Shown: piece after piece, positions 24,969 to 33,438 of the stretch
How positions within the stretch are numbered: the stretch's first letter is position 1
Layout of the letters: every line of letters starts with the position of its first letter
Assembly: GCF_005281615.1 (NCBI RefSeq)
Contig: NZ_SZZM01000001.1
Location: 857,001-921,000 of the forward strand
Origin: Rhodoligotrophos defluvii
Lineage (GTDB): Bacteria > Pseudomonadota > Alphaproteobacteria > Rhizobiales > Im1
Direction: 5' to 3'
DNA length: 64,000 nt
Program-made: the position numbers and the translations under genes
The notes under the pieces: model-generated
Database searches by the model: none
What the model was told of the DNA's origin: nothing
What the model saw: the letters and a program-made list of their open reading frames with translations, nothing else

Positions 24969-26192
24969 TCAGGCAGGCAGGTTGTCTCGGATGAACTGCG
25001 TTATGCGCGGAGCGATCTGCGCATTGAAGCGCGAGCCGTTGAACACGCCATAGTGGCCGACACCCCGTTGCAGGTGATGCAGCCGCCGCTCGGCGGGAAT
25101 GTTTCTGCACAGGTCATGTGCCGCCTCGGTCTGGCCCACCCCGGAGATGTCATCGAGCTCGCCCTCCACCGTCATCAGCGCCGTCTTGGTGATTGCTTCG
25201 GGCCGCACCGGGCGGCCGCGGTGGGTGAGCTCGCCTTTGGGCAGCTGGTGCTTTATGAACACGTTCTCGACCGTCTGGAGATAGAATTCCGCGGTCAGAT
25301 CCATAACCGACAGATATTCGTCATAGAATTCGTCGTGCTTCTCGGCGCTGTCTCCATCGCCCTGGACCAGATGCCAGAACAGATTCCGATGCGCGGAGAT
25401 GTGCCGGTCCAGATTCATGGTCATGAAGCCGGTGAGCTGGAGAAAGCCGGGATAGACTTGGCGCATGAACCCGGGATTGCCGAACGGCACCGTGCTGATG
25501 ACGTTGTTGCGGAACCATTCGATGTCGTGCTGGGAGGCCAGCTTGTTGACCTCTGTCGGATTGCGGCGGGTGTCGATCGGGCCACCCATGAGCACCATGG
25601 CCCCGGGCACGTTCGGGTCCTTGGCATCCGCCATCAGCGATACCGCCGCGAGAACCGGCACCGAGGGTTGGCACACCGCCATGACGGCGGTGTCCGGCCC
25701 GAGCAGCCGCAGCATCTGGATGAGGTAATCCACATAGTCGTCGAGATCGAATCGCCCGAGCGACAAGGGTACCTGCCGGGCATCGGCCCAGTCCGTAATG
25801 TAGACGTCATGGTCTTGCACCATGGTGCGCACGGTGCCGCGCAGCAGGGTCGCGAAATGCCCGGACATCGGCGCGACGATCAGCAGCTTTGGCTGCTTCA
25901 GCCTCGCCTTCTTCTTGAAATGCAGCAAGTTGCAGAATGGCTTGCGCCAGACGACCTCTTCCTCGATCGCGACGGTCTTGCCGTTGACCACCATCTCGTC
26001 GATGCCGAAGGCCGGCTTGCCGTAGCGACGGGTGATGCGCTCGAAAACGTCGAGCCCGGCGGTGATAGCCCGGCCGAAATAGGTTGCCGCCAGCGGGTTC
26101 AGCGGCGCATTCCACAGCATCCGGCTGGCATTCGCTGCCGCCCGCCACGGCGCGACCGCAGCGTGGTTCATCTCGTAGAGGTAATACAGCAA
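24969..26192 (-). CDS. phaZ: Intracellular polyhydroxyalkanoate depolymerase
   Basis: This 407-residue enzyme hydrolyses storage poly(3-hydroxybutyrate) granules. Family features are the N-terminus MLYYLYEMNHAA, the nucleophile region AVCQPSVPVLAA with the catalytic cysteine in place of a lipase serine, and the C-terminal GVGHYGVFNG with the catalytic histidine. The start is TTG at 26192, with GAGGG about 6 nt upstream, and the N-terminal residues fit the family. It leads the minus-strand run phaZ-ygjP-exonuclease-ligase-glycosylase. The coupling of PHA mobilisation to repair genes may be accidental. Confidence 0.93.
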   Translation of the reverse strand: MLYYLYEMNHAAVAPWRAAANASRMLWNAPLNPLAATYFGRAITAGLDVFERITRRYGKPAFGIDEMVVNGKTVAIEEEVVWRKPFCNLLHFKKKARLKQPKLLIVAPMSGHFATLLRGTVRTMVQDHDVYITDWADARQVPLSLGRFDLDDYVDYLIQMLRLLGPDTAVMAVCQPSVPVLAAVSLMADAKDPNVPGAMVLMGGPIDTRRNPTEVNKLASQHDIEWFRNNVISTVPFGNPGFMRQVYPGFLQLTGFMTMNLDRHISAHRNLFWHLVQGDGDSAEKHDEFYDEYLSVMDLTAEFYLQTVENVFIKHQLPKGELTHRGRPVRPEAITKTALMTVEGELDDISGVGQTEAAHDLCRNIPAERRLHHLQRGVGHYGVFNGSRFNAQIAPRITQFIRDNLPA

Positions 26193-26332
26193 ACCAAACC
26201 CTCGCGACGTGACGTGTCAGGCAGCCCAGACCGGGCCTTGGCCGGCAGGAAGGCAGTCAGTGGAGGGACATAATAGCATCAACTTTGCTGGGCCGTGCAA
26301 GAATCTTCGCAGGCGCAGCAATGTGAGCAGAT

Positions 26333-26944
26333 TCAGGACTTTGCCAGCTCTTCTTTGATGCCCTTGGCCATGGTATCGGCGTCCGTGCCGTAGGAGAACA
26401 CGCGCCTGAACGTGCCGTTCTCGTCCATGAGGAAGACGAGGCTGGTGTGGTCCATCAGATATTCGGCGGACGAGCTTTCGTCCTTCACCTTGGCGAAATA
26501 GATGCGGTAGGCCTGGGTCGCCTTGACGATATCTTCCGTAGAGCCGGTCAAGCCGATGAGGCCGCCATCGAAATTGGAAACATAGGTCTTCATCTGCTCG
26601 ACCGTGTCCCGCTCGGGGTCCACGGTGATGAAGATGGGCTGCACGCGCTTGGCGTCTTCCCCAAGGCGGGTAACCGCCGTGGTCATGGCCTGCAGCTCGG
26701 TCGGGCAAACATCCGGGCAAAAGGTGTAGCCGAAATAGACGAGCATGAACTTGCCGCGGAAGTCCTTGTCGGTGACCCGCTTGCCGTCCTGGTCGGTGAG
26801 TTCGAACGGGCCGCCGACCAGCGCCGTGCCCGTGACCTGCGAGCCTTGCTGCGCGGGCGACAGCAGCCACGGCACGGCAACCCCGGTCGCCGCGATGACG
26901 ATCAGCGCGATCGCAATGAGCAGAAGGGTGTTCTGTCTGGTCAT
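26333..26944 (-). CDS. SCO1/SenC/PrrC copper chaperone
   Basis: The 203-residue membrane-anchored thioredoxin-fold protein has an N-terminal helix at about residues 6-28. The copper-binding motif CPDVC places the cysteines at 76 and 80, and the conserved histidine occurs in DHTSLVFLMD near 165. SCO proteins deliver copper to the CuA centre of cytochrome oxidase and act as thiol reductases. In Rhodobacter the gene (senC/prrC) sits in the regBA cluster, and here regB lies about 1.8 kb away behind an ABC exporter. Confidence 0.95.
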   Translation of the reverse strand: MTRQNTLLLIAIALIVIAATGVAVPWLLSPAQQGSQVTGTALVGGPFELTDQDGKRVTDKDFRGKFMLVYFGYTFCPDVCPTELQAMTTAVTRLGEDAKRVQPIFITVDPERDTVEQMKTYVSNFDGGLIGLTGSTEDIVKATQAYRIYFAKVKDESSSAEYLMDHTSLVFLMDENGTFRRVFSYGTDADTMAKGIKEELAKS

Positions 26945-27016
26945 GCGTCTTCATTTGCTGAGGTTCGCGCCTCTGGCAAGTAGCCGCAACGCCGCATGAG
27001 ACGACCGGGCAAAATT

Positions 27017-27868
27017 TCACTCGCCGAGCGAAAGCAGTTGTCCTCGCCGGCGCGCATCGCGGTGAAACCAGGCAAAGCTTGCCGCGCCGATGGCGAAATA
27101 GAGCGCATTGAGGGCAAGCGCGCTGACCATCAGGTCCGGCCGCACCACCCCGTGCAGCAGCAGGCTGCGCATGCCCTCGAACACGTAAGTCGGGGCAAGC
27201 GCCAGGGAAATCGGCTGCAGCCAGTCCGGCAGAACGCTGACCGGATAATAGACGCAAGCCAGCGGCATGAACAGGAACATCAGGCTCCAGGCGATGTTCT
27301 CGGCCCCAAGCCCGTAGCGCAGCAGCAATCCGCACACGAACAGGCCCACCGCCCAGCTCGTGAGGATGAGATTGAGGAAGAAGGCGACCAGCCACAGGCC
27401 CATGCTGTAGACATTGAAGCCGAAATAGGCCCAGGCAAGAAAGGTGACCGGCAGAAGCCCGATCCACACCCGGATGACGCTCATCACCATGAGCGCGGTG
27501 ATGAACTCGGTGGGGCGCAACGGACTGACCATGAGATGCCCCAGATTGCGGGAATACATCTCTTCCAGGAACGAGATGGTGAACCCGAGCTGGCCCCGGA
27601 ACAGCACGTCCCACAGCAGCGCCGAGCCGAGCAGGATGCCCACCGCCTGCGCAAGCGCCCCGCTCTGCTGGGCTAGGTAGATCTGCAGGAAGCCCCACAT
27701 GAGCAGCTGCACCGTCGGCCAATAGATCAGATCGAACAGGCGCGGCCATGAGGCGCGGAGGAGATAGAGGTAGCGCAGCACCAAGGCGCCTACGCGCGGC
27801 AGGGAAAAGCCGGTCGCATGGCGCAGCCGGGGCAGTGCGAACGGTCGTTGCTGCGGAGTGTCGGTCAT
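27017..27868 (-). CDS. ABC-2 type transporter permease
   Basis: The 283-residue integral membrane protein has six hydrophobic segments, with ALVLRYLYLLRASWPRLFD-like basic lead-in followed by YWPTVQLLMWGF. This pattern is typical of ABC-2 exporters of the NodJ/DrrB kind. It overlaps the upstream ATPase gene by 4 nt (ATGA), so the two form an exporter unit. The substrate is unknown: lipid-, saccharide- or drug-type exporters share this architecture. Its end lies 72 nt before the SCO start on the same strand, so read-through into SCO is possible. Confidence 0.88.
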   Translation of the reverse strand: MTDTPQQRPFALPRLRHATGFSLPRVGALVLRYLYLLRASWPRLFDLIYWPTVQLLMWGFLQIYLAQQSGALAQAVGILLGSALLWDVLFRGQLGFTISFLEEMYSRNLGHLMVSPLRPTEFITALMVMSVIRVWIGLLPVTFLAWAYFGFNVYSMGLWLVAFFLNLILTSWAVGLFVCGLLLRYGLGAENIAWSLMFLFMPLACVYYPVSVLPDWLQPISLALAPTYVFEGMRSLLLHGVVRPDLMVSALALNALYFAIGAASFAWFHRDARRRGQLLSLGE

Positions 27869-28623
27869 GATGCGGCAGTCAGGTGATTGCCGCGGGCGAC
27901 ATCGAGGAAAACCTCCTCCATATTCTCGCGCCCATAGCGGCGGATGAGATCAGCCGGACTTCCCGTATCCACAATGCGCCCTTGCTTGGTCATCAGAACA
28001 TTGTCGCACAGCCGCTCCACCTCCGCCATGTTGTGGGAGGCGAGCAGCATGGTGGCCCCCCTGCCCCGGCAATAGGCTTGCAGATGCCCGCGCACCCAAT
28101 CTGCCGTATCCGGGTCGAGCGAAGCCGTGGGCTCGTCCAGAAGCAGGACCAACGGTTGGTTGATCAGCGCCTTGGCCAGGCTCACCCGCGTCTTCTGCCC
28201 GGCGGAGAGCTTGCCGCTGGCCCGGTCGATGAAGCTGCCGAGGTCGAGTTCTTCCGCCAGCTGCGCGATGCGCTTCTCGAGGTCGGGAACCCCATAGAGC
28301 CGGCCGTACACCGTCAGGTTCTGGCGCACGGTGAGCCGCAGCGGCATCTCGACATAGGGGCTCTCGAAATTCATATATGGCAGGACGCGATAGCGGTCGT
28401 GCACGATATCGATGCCGAGAACCTCGATGGTGCCTGATGTGGGCAGCACCAAGCCGAGCAGCATACCGATGGTGGTGGTCTTGCCGGCGCCATTGCCGCC
28501 GAGCAGGCCGGTGATCGATCCGCGCGGCACCGTGAAGCTGATGCCGTCGACGGCGGTGACGCTCCCATAGCGCTTCACCAGGTCGACGACCCTTATCGCG
28601 GCGTGGTCATGTGTTTGAGGCAC
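27865..28623 (-). CDS. ABC exporter ATP-binding protein
   Basis: The 252-residue ATPase starts at GTG 28623 (protein VPQTHDHAAIR...). Walker A is GGNGAGKTT, the signature is KLSAGQKTRVSLAKA, Walker B LLLDEPTASLD, and the H-loop LLASHNMAEVERL. These features and the C-terminal helices match exporters of the DrrA/NodI/CcmA-like group. A longer open frame extends to 28749 but overlaps the regB leader and lacks a ribosome site. It is paired with the ABC-2 permease by ATGA overlap and is divergent from regB. Confidence 0.9.
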   Translation of the reverse strand: MPQTHDHAAIRVVDLVKRYGSVTAVDGISFTVPRGSITGLLGGNGAGKTTTIGMLLGLVLPTSGTIEVLGIDIVHDRYRVLPYMNFESPYVEMPLRLTVRQNLTVYGRLYGVPDLEKRIAQLAEELDLGSFIDRASGKLSAGQKTRVSLAKALINQPLVLLLDEPTASLDPDTADWVRGHLQAYCRGRGATMLLASHNMAEVERLCDNVLMTKQGRIVDTGSPADLIRRYGRENMEEVFLDVARGNHLTAAS

Positions 28624-28739
28624 GAATTGCTCGCGAGAGAACTTCGTCGACGAACTTAACCCAAGATCCGGGGAGGATAGCCGGATTTTCCGATCTGGCC
28701 AATGTGGAGGCTCGCCCCCACTCGTGCAAGGAGAGGCCG

Positions 28740-30131
28740 TTGAAACCAATCAGAGTCCTGACGCAAGGGGCGGCTCCCGTCGATACTGCTGTCGTCGGAC
28801 AAACCTTCCATGACAGTGGCGGGCGGCTGCGCCTGCAGACGCTGGTGCGCCTGCGCTGGCTCGCTGTTTCCGGCCAGTCGGCGGCGGTGCTTGCGGTCTA
28901 TTTTTGGCTGGGCTTTCATCTGCCGCTGGGATTGTGCCTGGGTGTCATCGCCCTCTCGGCCTGGCTCAACATCTGGCTGGGTCTCAAATGGCCCTCCACC
29001 CTGCGCCTCAGCGACCGCTATGCCGCGATGCTCTTAGGCTACGACGTGGTTCAGCTCGCCGTGCTGCTCTATCTCACTGGCGGCCTGCAGAACCCCTTCG
29101 CTTTCCTCTTCGTGGTGCCGGTTTCCGTTTCGGCCTCGAGCCTGCCCGTGGAGCGCACCGTCGCGCTGAGCGCCCTGTGCCTGGGCGCGGTCTCGCTGCT
29201 CACGGTCTATCACATGCCGTTGCCCTGGTATCCCGGCCAGCCTTTGGAGCTGCCGCGGCTTTACGTGGCCGGGATGTGGACGGCCGTCGTGTCCGGCACG
29301 GTCTTCGCGGCGCTCTACTCCCGGTTCATCGCGGAGGAGGCCCGGCGCATGTCGGCCGCCCTGTCGGCCACCGAAATGGCGCTGGCACGGGAACAGAAGC
29401 TCTCGGCTCTGGACGGGCTGGCCGCCGCCGCTGCCCACGAGCTGGGTACGCCGCTCGCCACCATCGCGCTGGTTGCCAAGGAGCTTCGCCGGGAAATGCC
29501 GGACGACGAGCGCTTTCGCGAGGATCTCGAGCTTCTGTCGAGCCAGACGGAGCGTTGCCGGGTCATTCTCGCGCGCCTTGCCAACCAGGATGCGGTGGGC
29601 GACCACGTCTTCGACCGGCTGCGGCTCAAGGTCATGATCCAGGAATGCGCCGAGCCGGTGAGCGGCAGCGATGTGGAGGTGGTGGTGGACTGCCGCCCCG
29701 CACCCTACGTCGAGGGGCAGGATGCTGCCGAGCCGGTGTTCCTGCGCAGTCCCGGCATCCGCTATGGTCTTGGCAATCTCCTCGATAACGCGGTCGATTT
29801 CGCCCAGAAACGCGTTGAGATCGAGGCGCGCTGGGATGCCGAGCGGGTGGTGGTGACGCTGCGGGACGACGGCCCCGGCTTTGCCCAGGACATCATGGAC
29901 AAGATCGGCGAGCCCTATGTGACCAGCCGGCGCGGCGCTTTCGACCGTGGCGACGGCGGCCATGACGGCATGGGGCTGGGCTTCTTCATCGCGAAGACGC
30001 TGCTGGAGCGTTCAGGCGCCACCGTCACTTTGGCCAACAGACCGCCGCCGGACCATGGGGCCACGGTTCGCATCGAGTGGCAACGCAACGAAATCGATCT
30101 CCTGAGGACGAATCCAGGCATGCAGGCTTGA
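28740..30131 (+). CDS. regB: Redox-sensing histidine kinase RegB/ActS/PrrB
   Basis: The start is TTG 28740 with AAGGAGAGG about 3-6 nt upstream, giving 463 residues. Six membrane helices occupy about residues 35-195, including the quinone-site motif GGLQNPFAFLF. The H-box AAAHELGTPLA holds His233. Exactly 40 residues later is Cys273 in TERCRVIL, which corresponds to the redox-active Cys265 of R. capsulatus RegB. N-box GNLLDNAVDFA and G-boxes DDGPGF and GMGLGFFIAK complete the kinase. It phosphorylates RegA, encoded 163 nt downstream, to adjust respiration, carbon and nitrogen fixation to oxygen and redox state. Confidence 0.95.
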   Translation: MKPIRVLTQGAAPVDTAVVGQTFHDSGGRLRLQTLVRLRWLAVSGQSAAVLAVYFWLGFHLPLGLCLGVIALSAWLNIWLGLKWPSTLRLSDRYAAMLLGYDVVQLAVLLYLTGGLQNPFAFLFVVPVSVSASSLPVERTVALSALCLGAVSLLTVYHMPLPWYPGQPLELPRLYVAGMWTAVVSGTVFAALYSRFIAEEARRMSAALSATEMALAREQKLSALDGLAAAAAHELGTPLATIALVAKELRREMPDDERFREDLELLSSQTERCRVILARLANQDAVGDHVFDRLRLKVMIQECAEPVSGSDVEVVVDCRPAPYVEGQDAAEPVFLRSPGIRYGLGNLLDNAVDFAQKRVEIEARWDAERVVVTLRDDGPGFAQDIMDKIGEPYVTSRRGAFDRGDGGHDGMGLGFFIAKTLLERSGATVTLANRPPPDHGATVRIEWQRNEIDLLRTNPGMQA

Positions 30132-30294
30132 AAATTGCCCAACCAAGAGGCAAATGGAGGCCGCATGTGACTAATTGTCGTCCCGGATGGTGCGGGGTTG
30201 CGCTAACGTTGTTCTGCACATTCGCGACCGTTCCATGCGTAACCCGGTATGATGAAGGCCTGAGGTATGGCCTTGCGTAATGAGGCGATCTGAC

Positions 30295-30852
30295 ATGATC
30301 GAACAGAACAGCGACCAGGCATCTGGCCGCGACCGCACCTTGCTCATCGTCGATGACGACAAGCCGTTCCTCACCCGTCTCGGCCGGGCGATGGAATCCC
30401 GCGGCTTTTCCGTCGAAATCGCGGAGACCGTGGCCGAGGGCGTCGATCGCGTCGCCAAGCTGCCGCCGGCCTATGCGGTGGTGGACATGCGGCTCGAGGA
30501 CGGCAACGGGCTCGACGTAATCGAGGCGCTGCACAAGGCGCGGCCCGATGCGCGCGCCATCGTGCTCACCGGCTATGGGAACATCGCCACCGCCGTGAAC
30601 GCCATCAAGCTTGGTGCAGTGGATTATCTGGCCAAGCCGGCCGATGCGGACGACGTGTATAATGCCTTGGTCGCCGATGGCGACATCAAGGCGCCACCGC
30701 CGGAGAATCCGATGTCGGCCGACCGGGTCCGGTGGGAACACATCCAGCGCGTCTATGAGCTGTGCGGCCGCAATGTGTCCGAGACGGCCCGCCGGCTGAA
30801 CATGCACCGCCGCACCCTCCAGCGCATCCTCGCCAAGCGCGCGCCACGCTGA
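30295..30852 (+). CDS. regA: Response regulator RegA/ActR/PrrA
   Basis: The 185-residue regulator has a receiver domain with the acidic pair in LLIVDDDKPFL, phospho-acceptor Asp64 in VVDMRLEDGNG, the Thr of VLTGYG and Lys of YLAKP. A linker leads to a Fis-type helix-turn-helix (NVSETARRLNMHRRTLQRIL). Near-identity of this HTH is a hallmark of the RegA family. ATG 30295 has GAGG 9 nt upstream, and ATG 30280 is the alternative. It is the cognate partner of RegB. Confidence 0.96.
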   Translation: MIEQNSDQASGRDRTLLIVDDDKPFLTRLGRAMESRGFSVEIAETVAEGVDRVAKLPPAYAVVDMRLEDGNGLDVIEALHKARPDARAIVLTGYGNIATAVNAIKLGAVDYLAKPADADDVYNALVADGDIKAPPPENPMSADRVRWEHIQRVYELCGRNVSETARRLNMHRRTLQRILAKRAPR

Positions 30853-30857
30853 AGCCG

Positions 30858-31538
30858 ATGCGCATCCTGGCTCTCGATACCGCCATGAACGCGTGCTCCG
30901 TGGCGGTGGTTGATGCGGCGGACGAAGCGCTGACGGTTCTGGCGGTGCGCAGTGAGCCGATGGAACGGGGTCATGCCGAGGCGCTGATCCCGATGGTGGG
31001 CGAGGCCATGTCGGCGGCCGGCCTCACCTTTGCGGAGCTCGACCGGGTGGCAGTCACCATCGGTCCCGGCAGCTTCACCGGCACCCGAATCGGCGTTTCG
31101 GCGGCACACGGCTACGCGCTGGCCAGAGGCATACCGGCCGCTGGGGTCACCACGCTCCAGGCGGTCGCCCTGACCACCAGGGGTCTCTACCCCGACGACC
31201 GAGACATCATCGTTCTGTTCGATGCACAGCGCGGCGAAGTCTATGGCCAGGCGTTCCGCGGGCCGTTTTGCGTGCCGATCGCAGAGCCAGCCGCCTATAC
31301 CGTGGCCGGCGCCATGCAGCTGCTGCCCCGCGGCAGCTGCATTTTGGCCGGCTCCGGCGCTCACCTCCTGGCGCAAGCGTCCCGCCGCGGCAATCTCGCG
31401 CTTGCGGACGTGAGCAGCCTGCCAGACCCGGTTTGTGTCGCGCGTCTCGGCCTGCATGCGAGAGACCAGGCAATGCCGCTCTACCTGCGCCCGCCCGATG
31501 CCAAGCCGCAAGCGCCGCAGATCCTTCGGGCAGGTTGA
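30858..31538 (+). CDS. tsaB: tRNA threonylcarbamoyladenosine synthesis protein TsaB
   Basis: The 226-residue ASKHA-fold protein (MRILALDTAMNACSVAV) contains AVTIGPGSFTGTRIGVSAAHG, here noted by its central GPGSFTG motif near residue 72. TsaB is the dimerisation platform for TsaD and TsaE in t6A37 synthesis on ANN-decoding tRNAs. The start lies 5 nt after the regA stop, and the gene is followed by rimI with overlap or near overlap, the usual tsaB-rimI pair. Confidence 0.94.
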   Translation: MRILALDTAMNACSVAVVDAADEALTVLAVRSEPMERGHAEALIPMVGEAMSAAGLTFAELDRVAVTIGPGSFTGTRIGVSAAHGYALARGIPAAGVTTLQAVALTTRGLYPDDRDIIVLFDAQRGEVYGQAFRGPFCVPIAEPAAYTVAGAMQLLPRGSCILAGSGAHLLAQASRRGNLALADVSSLPDPVCVARLGLHARDQAMPLYLRPPDAKPQAPQILRAG

Positions 31539-31540
31539 GC

Positions 31541-32020
31541 TTGTGCGCATCCGGCTCATGGGTGATTGGGGCAGCCGGCGCAGCTGACATTCCCCTGCTC
31601 GCGCAGCTTCATGGGGACTGCTTTGCCGATGCGTGGAGCAGCGCGGATTTCGCGAAGCTTCTGGCCATGCCTGGAACGCTCGGGCTCATCGCCAACCGCC
31701 GCGGCCAGCCGGAGGGATTCGCCTTGCTTCGCCACACCGGAGAGGAGGCGGAAATCCTGACCATCGGCGTTCTGCCAGCCGCACGCCGCAAGGGGCTCGG
31801 GCGAGCGCTGCTCGCAACCGCGCTCGACTGTGCGGCGAAGCTTTCCGCCCGCGACGTCTTCATCGAGGTCGACATCCACAATGCTCCGGCCCTGGCGCTG
31901 TATCGAGCGCTGGGCTTCGCCGAATGCGGCCGGCGCCGCGGCTATTATCATTATCGCGACGGAACGGTGGCGGATGCGCTCATCATGCGCTGGCGCGGGC
32001 CCCTGGCGGGCGGCGCCTGA
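31541..32020 (+). CDS. rimI: RimI-like GNAT N-acetyltransferase
   Basis: The protein is 159 residues if it starts at TTG 31541, just after the tsaB stop (AGG about 6 nt upstream). GTG 31562 is another candidate, and no ATG is in a sensible position. The GNAT core shows ILTIGVLPAARRKGLGRALL (acetyl-CoA loop RKGLGRAL) and EVDIHNAPALALYRALGFAECGRR, typical of RimI, which acetylates the N-terminal alanine of ribosomal protein S18. The linkage to tsaB supports the call. The exact start is uncertain. Confidence 0.88.
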   Translation: MCASGSWVIGAAGAADIPLLAQLHGDCFADAWSSADFAKLLAMPGTLGLIANRRGQPEGFALLRHTGEEAEILTIGVLPAARRKGLGRALLATALDCAAKLSARDVFIEVDIHNAPALALYRALGFAECGRRRGYYHYRDGTVADALIMRWRGPLAGGA

Positions 32021-32095
32021 GCATTGCGCTCGATCGTTTGAATTTCTATACCTTGAAGTTGAGCATGTGAGCCGGACGGAGTACTGGGCGAAGGC

Positions 32096-32524
32096 ATGGA
32101 GGAGCAGACCAGCATAGAGCAGCGGTGCATCGAAAAAGGACTGCGGATGACCGACCAGCGGCGCACCATCGCGCGGGTGCTGGCGGAGGCGACCGACCAT
32201 CCTGATGTTGAGGAGCTGCATCGCCGCGCCGCGGCCGTCGATGAACGCATCTCGCTGGCGACTGTCTATCGCACGGTGAAGCTGTTCGAAGACGAAGGCA
32301 TACTCGACCGGCATGACTTCCGGGACGGCCGTGCCCGCTATGAGCAGGCGTCCGAGACCCATCATGACCATCTGATCGACGTTGAATCCGGCGATATCAT
32401 CGAGTTCCGCGACGAGGAGATCGAGCGCCTGCAGGAGCTGATCGCCCGCAGGCTCGGTTATCGCCTGATCGATCACAGGCTGGAGCTGTTCGCGGTGCCA
32501 CTGAAGCCGGATGAAAACAACTGA
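32096..32524 (+). CDS. Fur/Mur-family metal-responsive repressor
   Basis: The 142-residue protein has an N-terminal winged helix (MTDQRRTIARVL, ISLATVYRTVKLFEDEG) and a C-terminal dimerisation/metal domain with ETHHDHLIDVESGDIIEF. The C-terminal CxxC zinc cysteines of E. coli Fur are absent, as in alphaproteobacterial Fur/Mur proteins, which in rhizobia mainly sense manganese. One Cys occurs near residue 11. Irr is encoded elsewhere in the window, so the split of iron (Irr) and manganese (Mur) control is likely. It overlaps the acyltransferase gene by 14 nt. Confidence 0.9.
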   Translation: MEEQTSIEQRCIEKGLRMTDQRRTIARVLAEATDHPDVEELHRRAAAVDERISLATVYRTVKLFEDEGILDRHDFRDGRARYEQASETHHDHLIDVESGDIIEFRDEEIERLQELIARRLGYRLIDHRLELFAVPLKPDENN

Positions 32525-33419
32525 CGAGCCGGTCGGCATCGTGCCGGGCATCGCCGGCCGGGCGCGAGCCTTGGGCATCATCGCAACGCTTGGCCTGATC
32601 ACGCCATCCCTGATGGTGCTGCAGTGGCTGTTTCTGCGCTTCTGGCCCAAAGGCGCGCGGCAGCTGCCTCATCATTACCATCGGCTGGTGGCACGCATTA
32701 TCGGCATGCGCATCACCGTGCAGGGGACGCGGCCGGAGCCTGGCCCGTGCCTCATCGCGGCCAACCACTGCTCCTGGCTCGATATCGTCGCGCTCAGTGC
32801 GGTGGCACCCCTCTCGTTCATCGCGAAATCGGAAGTGGCGGCCTGGCCGCTTTTCGGCACCTTCGCCCGGCTGCAGCGCACCGTGTTCGTCGACCGCCAG
32901 CGCCGCGTCAAGGTGACCTCCTCCCGCGACGAGATCCGGGAGCGCCTCGCCGGAGGCGAGCGGCTGGTGCTGTTTCCCGAGGGCACCTCGACCGATGGCA
33001 TGCGGGTCTTGCCGTTCAAAAGTGCCCTCCTCGGCGCGGCGGAAACCGTCGTTGACGGGCGGCCTGTACCGGTCCAGCCGCTCACGATTGTCTATACAGG
33101 CTATCGCGGAGTGCTTATGGATCGCTGGCTTCGGCCTGCCTATACATGGTATGGCGACATGGAGCTGGCGCCCCATCTCTGGCGCGTGCTGCAGCTGGGC
33201 CCGTTCGAGGTGACGGTTGAACTGCACGAGCCGCTGACGCTTGCCGCTGTTGGCAGCCGCAAGGCGCTGGCGTGCAAGGCCGAGCAGAAGGTGCGGGCGG
33301 GCCTGATTAAGGCCTTGACCGGGCATGATCGGCCCGAACGTTCGCGTTCGGGGCTTGACGTGCAGCCGACGGCGGTCGAGATGGAGCAGGCAAATAACGC
33401 CATGCCCGCAGCGAGCTGA
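32511..33419 (+). CDS. PlsC/OlsA-like 1-acyl-sn-glycerol-3-phosphate acyltransferase
   Basis: The 302-residue protein has an N-terminal membrane segment at about residues 22-45 and the acyltransferase motifs NHCSWLD (HX4D, near 84-90), [16 protein letters not shown] and PVQPLTI. It acylates a lysolipid with acyl-ACP or acyl-CoA, either lysophosphatidate (PlsC) or lyso-ornithine lipid (OlsA). The basic extension and size fit rhizobial OlsA, but an olsB gene is not in the window, so the substrate is open. The start overlaps the end of the Fur/Mur gene by 14 nt, which suggests translational coupling. Confidence 0.87.
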   Translation: MKTTDEPVGIVPGIAGRARALGIIATLGLITPSLMVLQWLFLRFWPKGARQLPHHYHRLVARIIGMRITVQGTRPEPGPCLIAANHCSWLDIVALSAVAPLSFIAKSEVAAWPLFGTFARLQRTVFVDRQRRVKVTSSRDEIRERLAGGERLVLFPEGTSTDGMRVLPFKSALLGAAETVVDGRPVPVQPLTIVYTGYRGVLMDRWLRPAYTWYGDMELAPHLWRVLQLGPFEVTVELHEPLTLAAVGSRKALACKAEQKVRAGLIKALTGHDRPERSRSGLDVQPTAVEMEQANNAMPAAS

Positions 33420-33438
33420 TCCTTGGAAAAAGGCTGAA

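Noticed and set aside
30132-30279. RegA-type binding site in the regB-regA gap
   Set aside because: GCGACCGTTCCATGCG only partly resembles the consensus half-sites. The AAGGCC/GGCCTT hairpin nearby is short and not specific.
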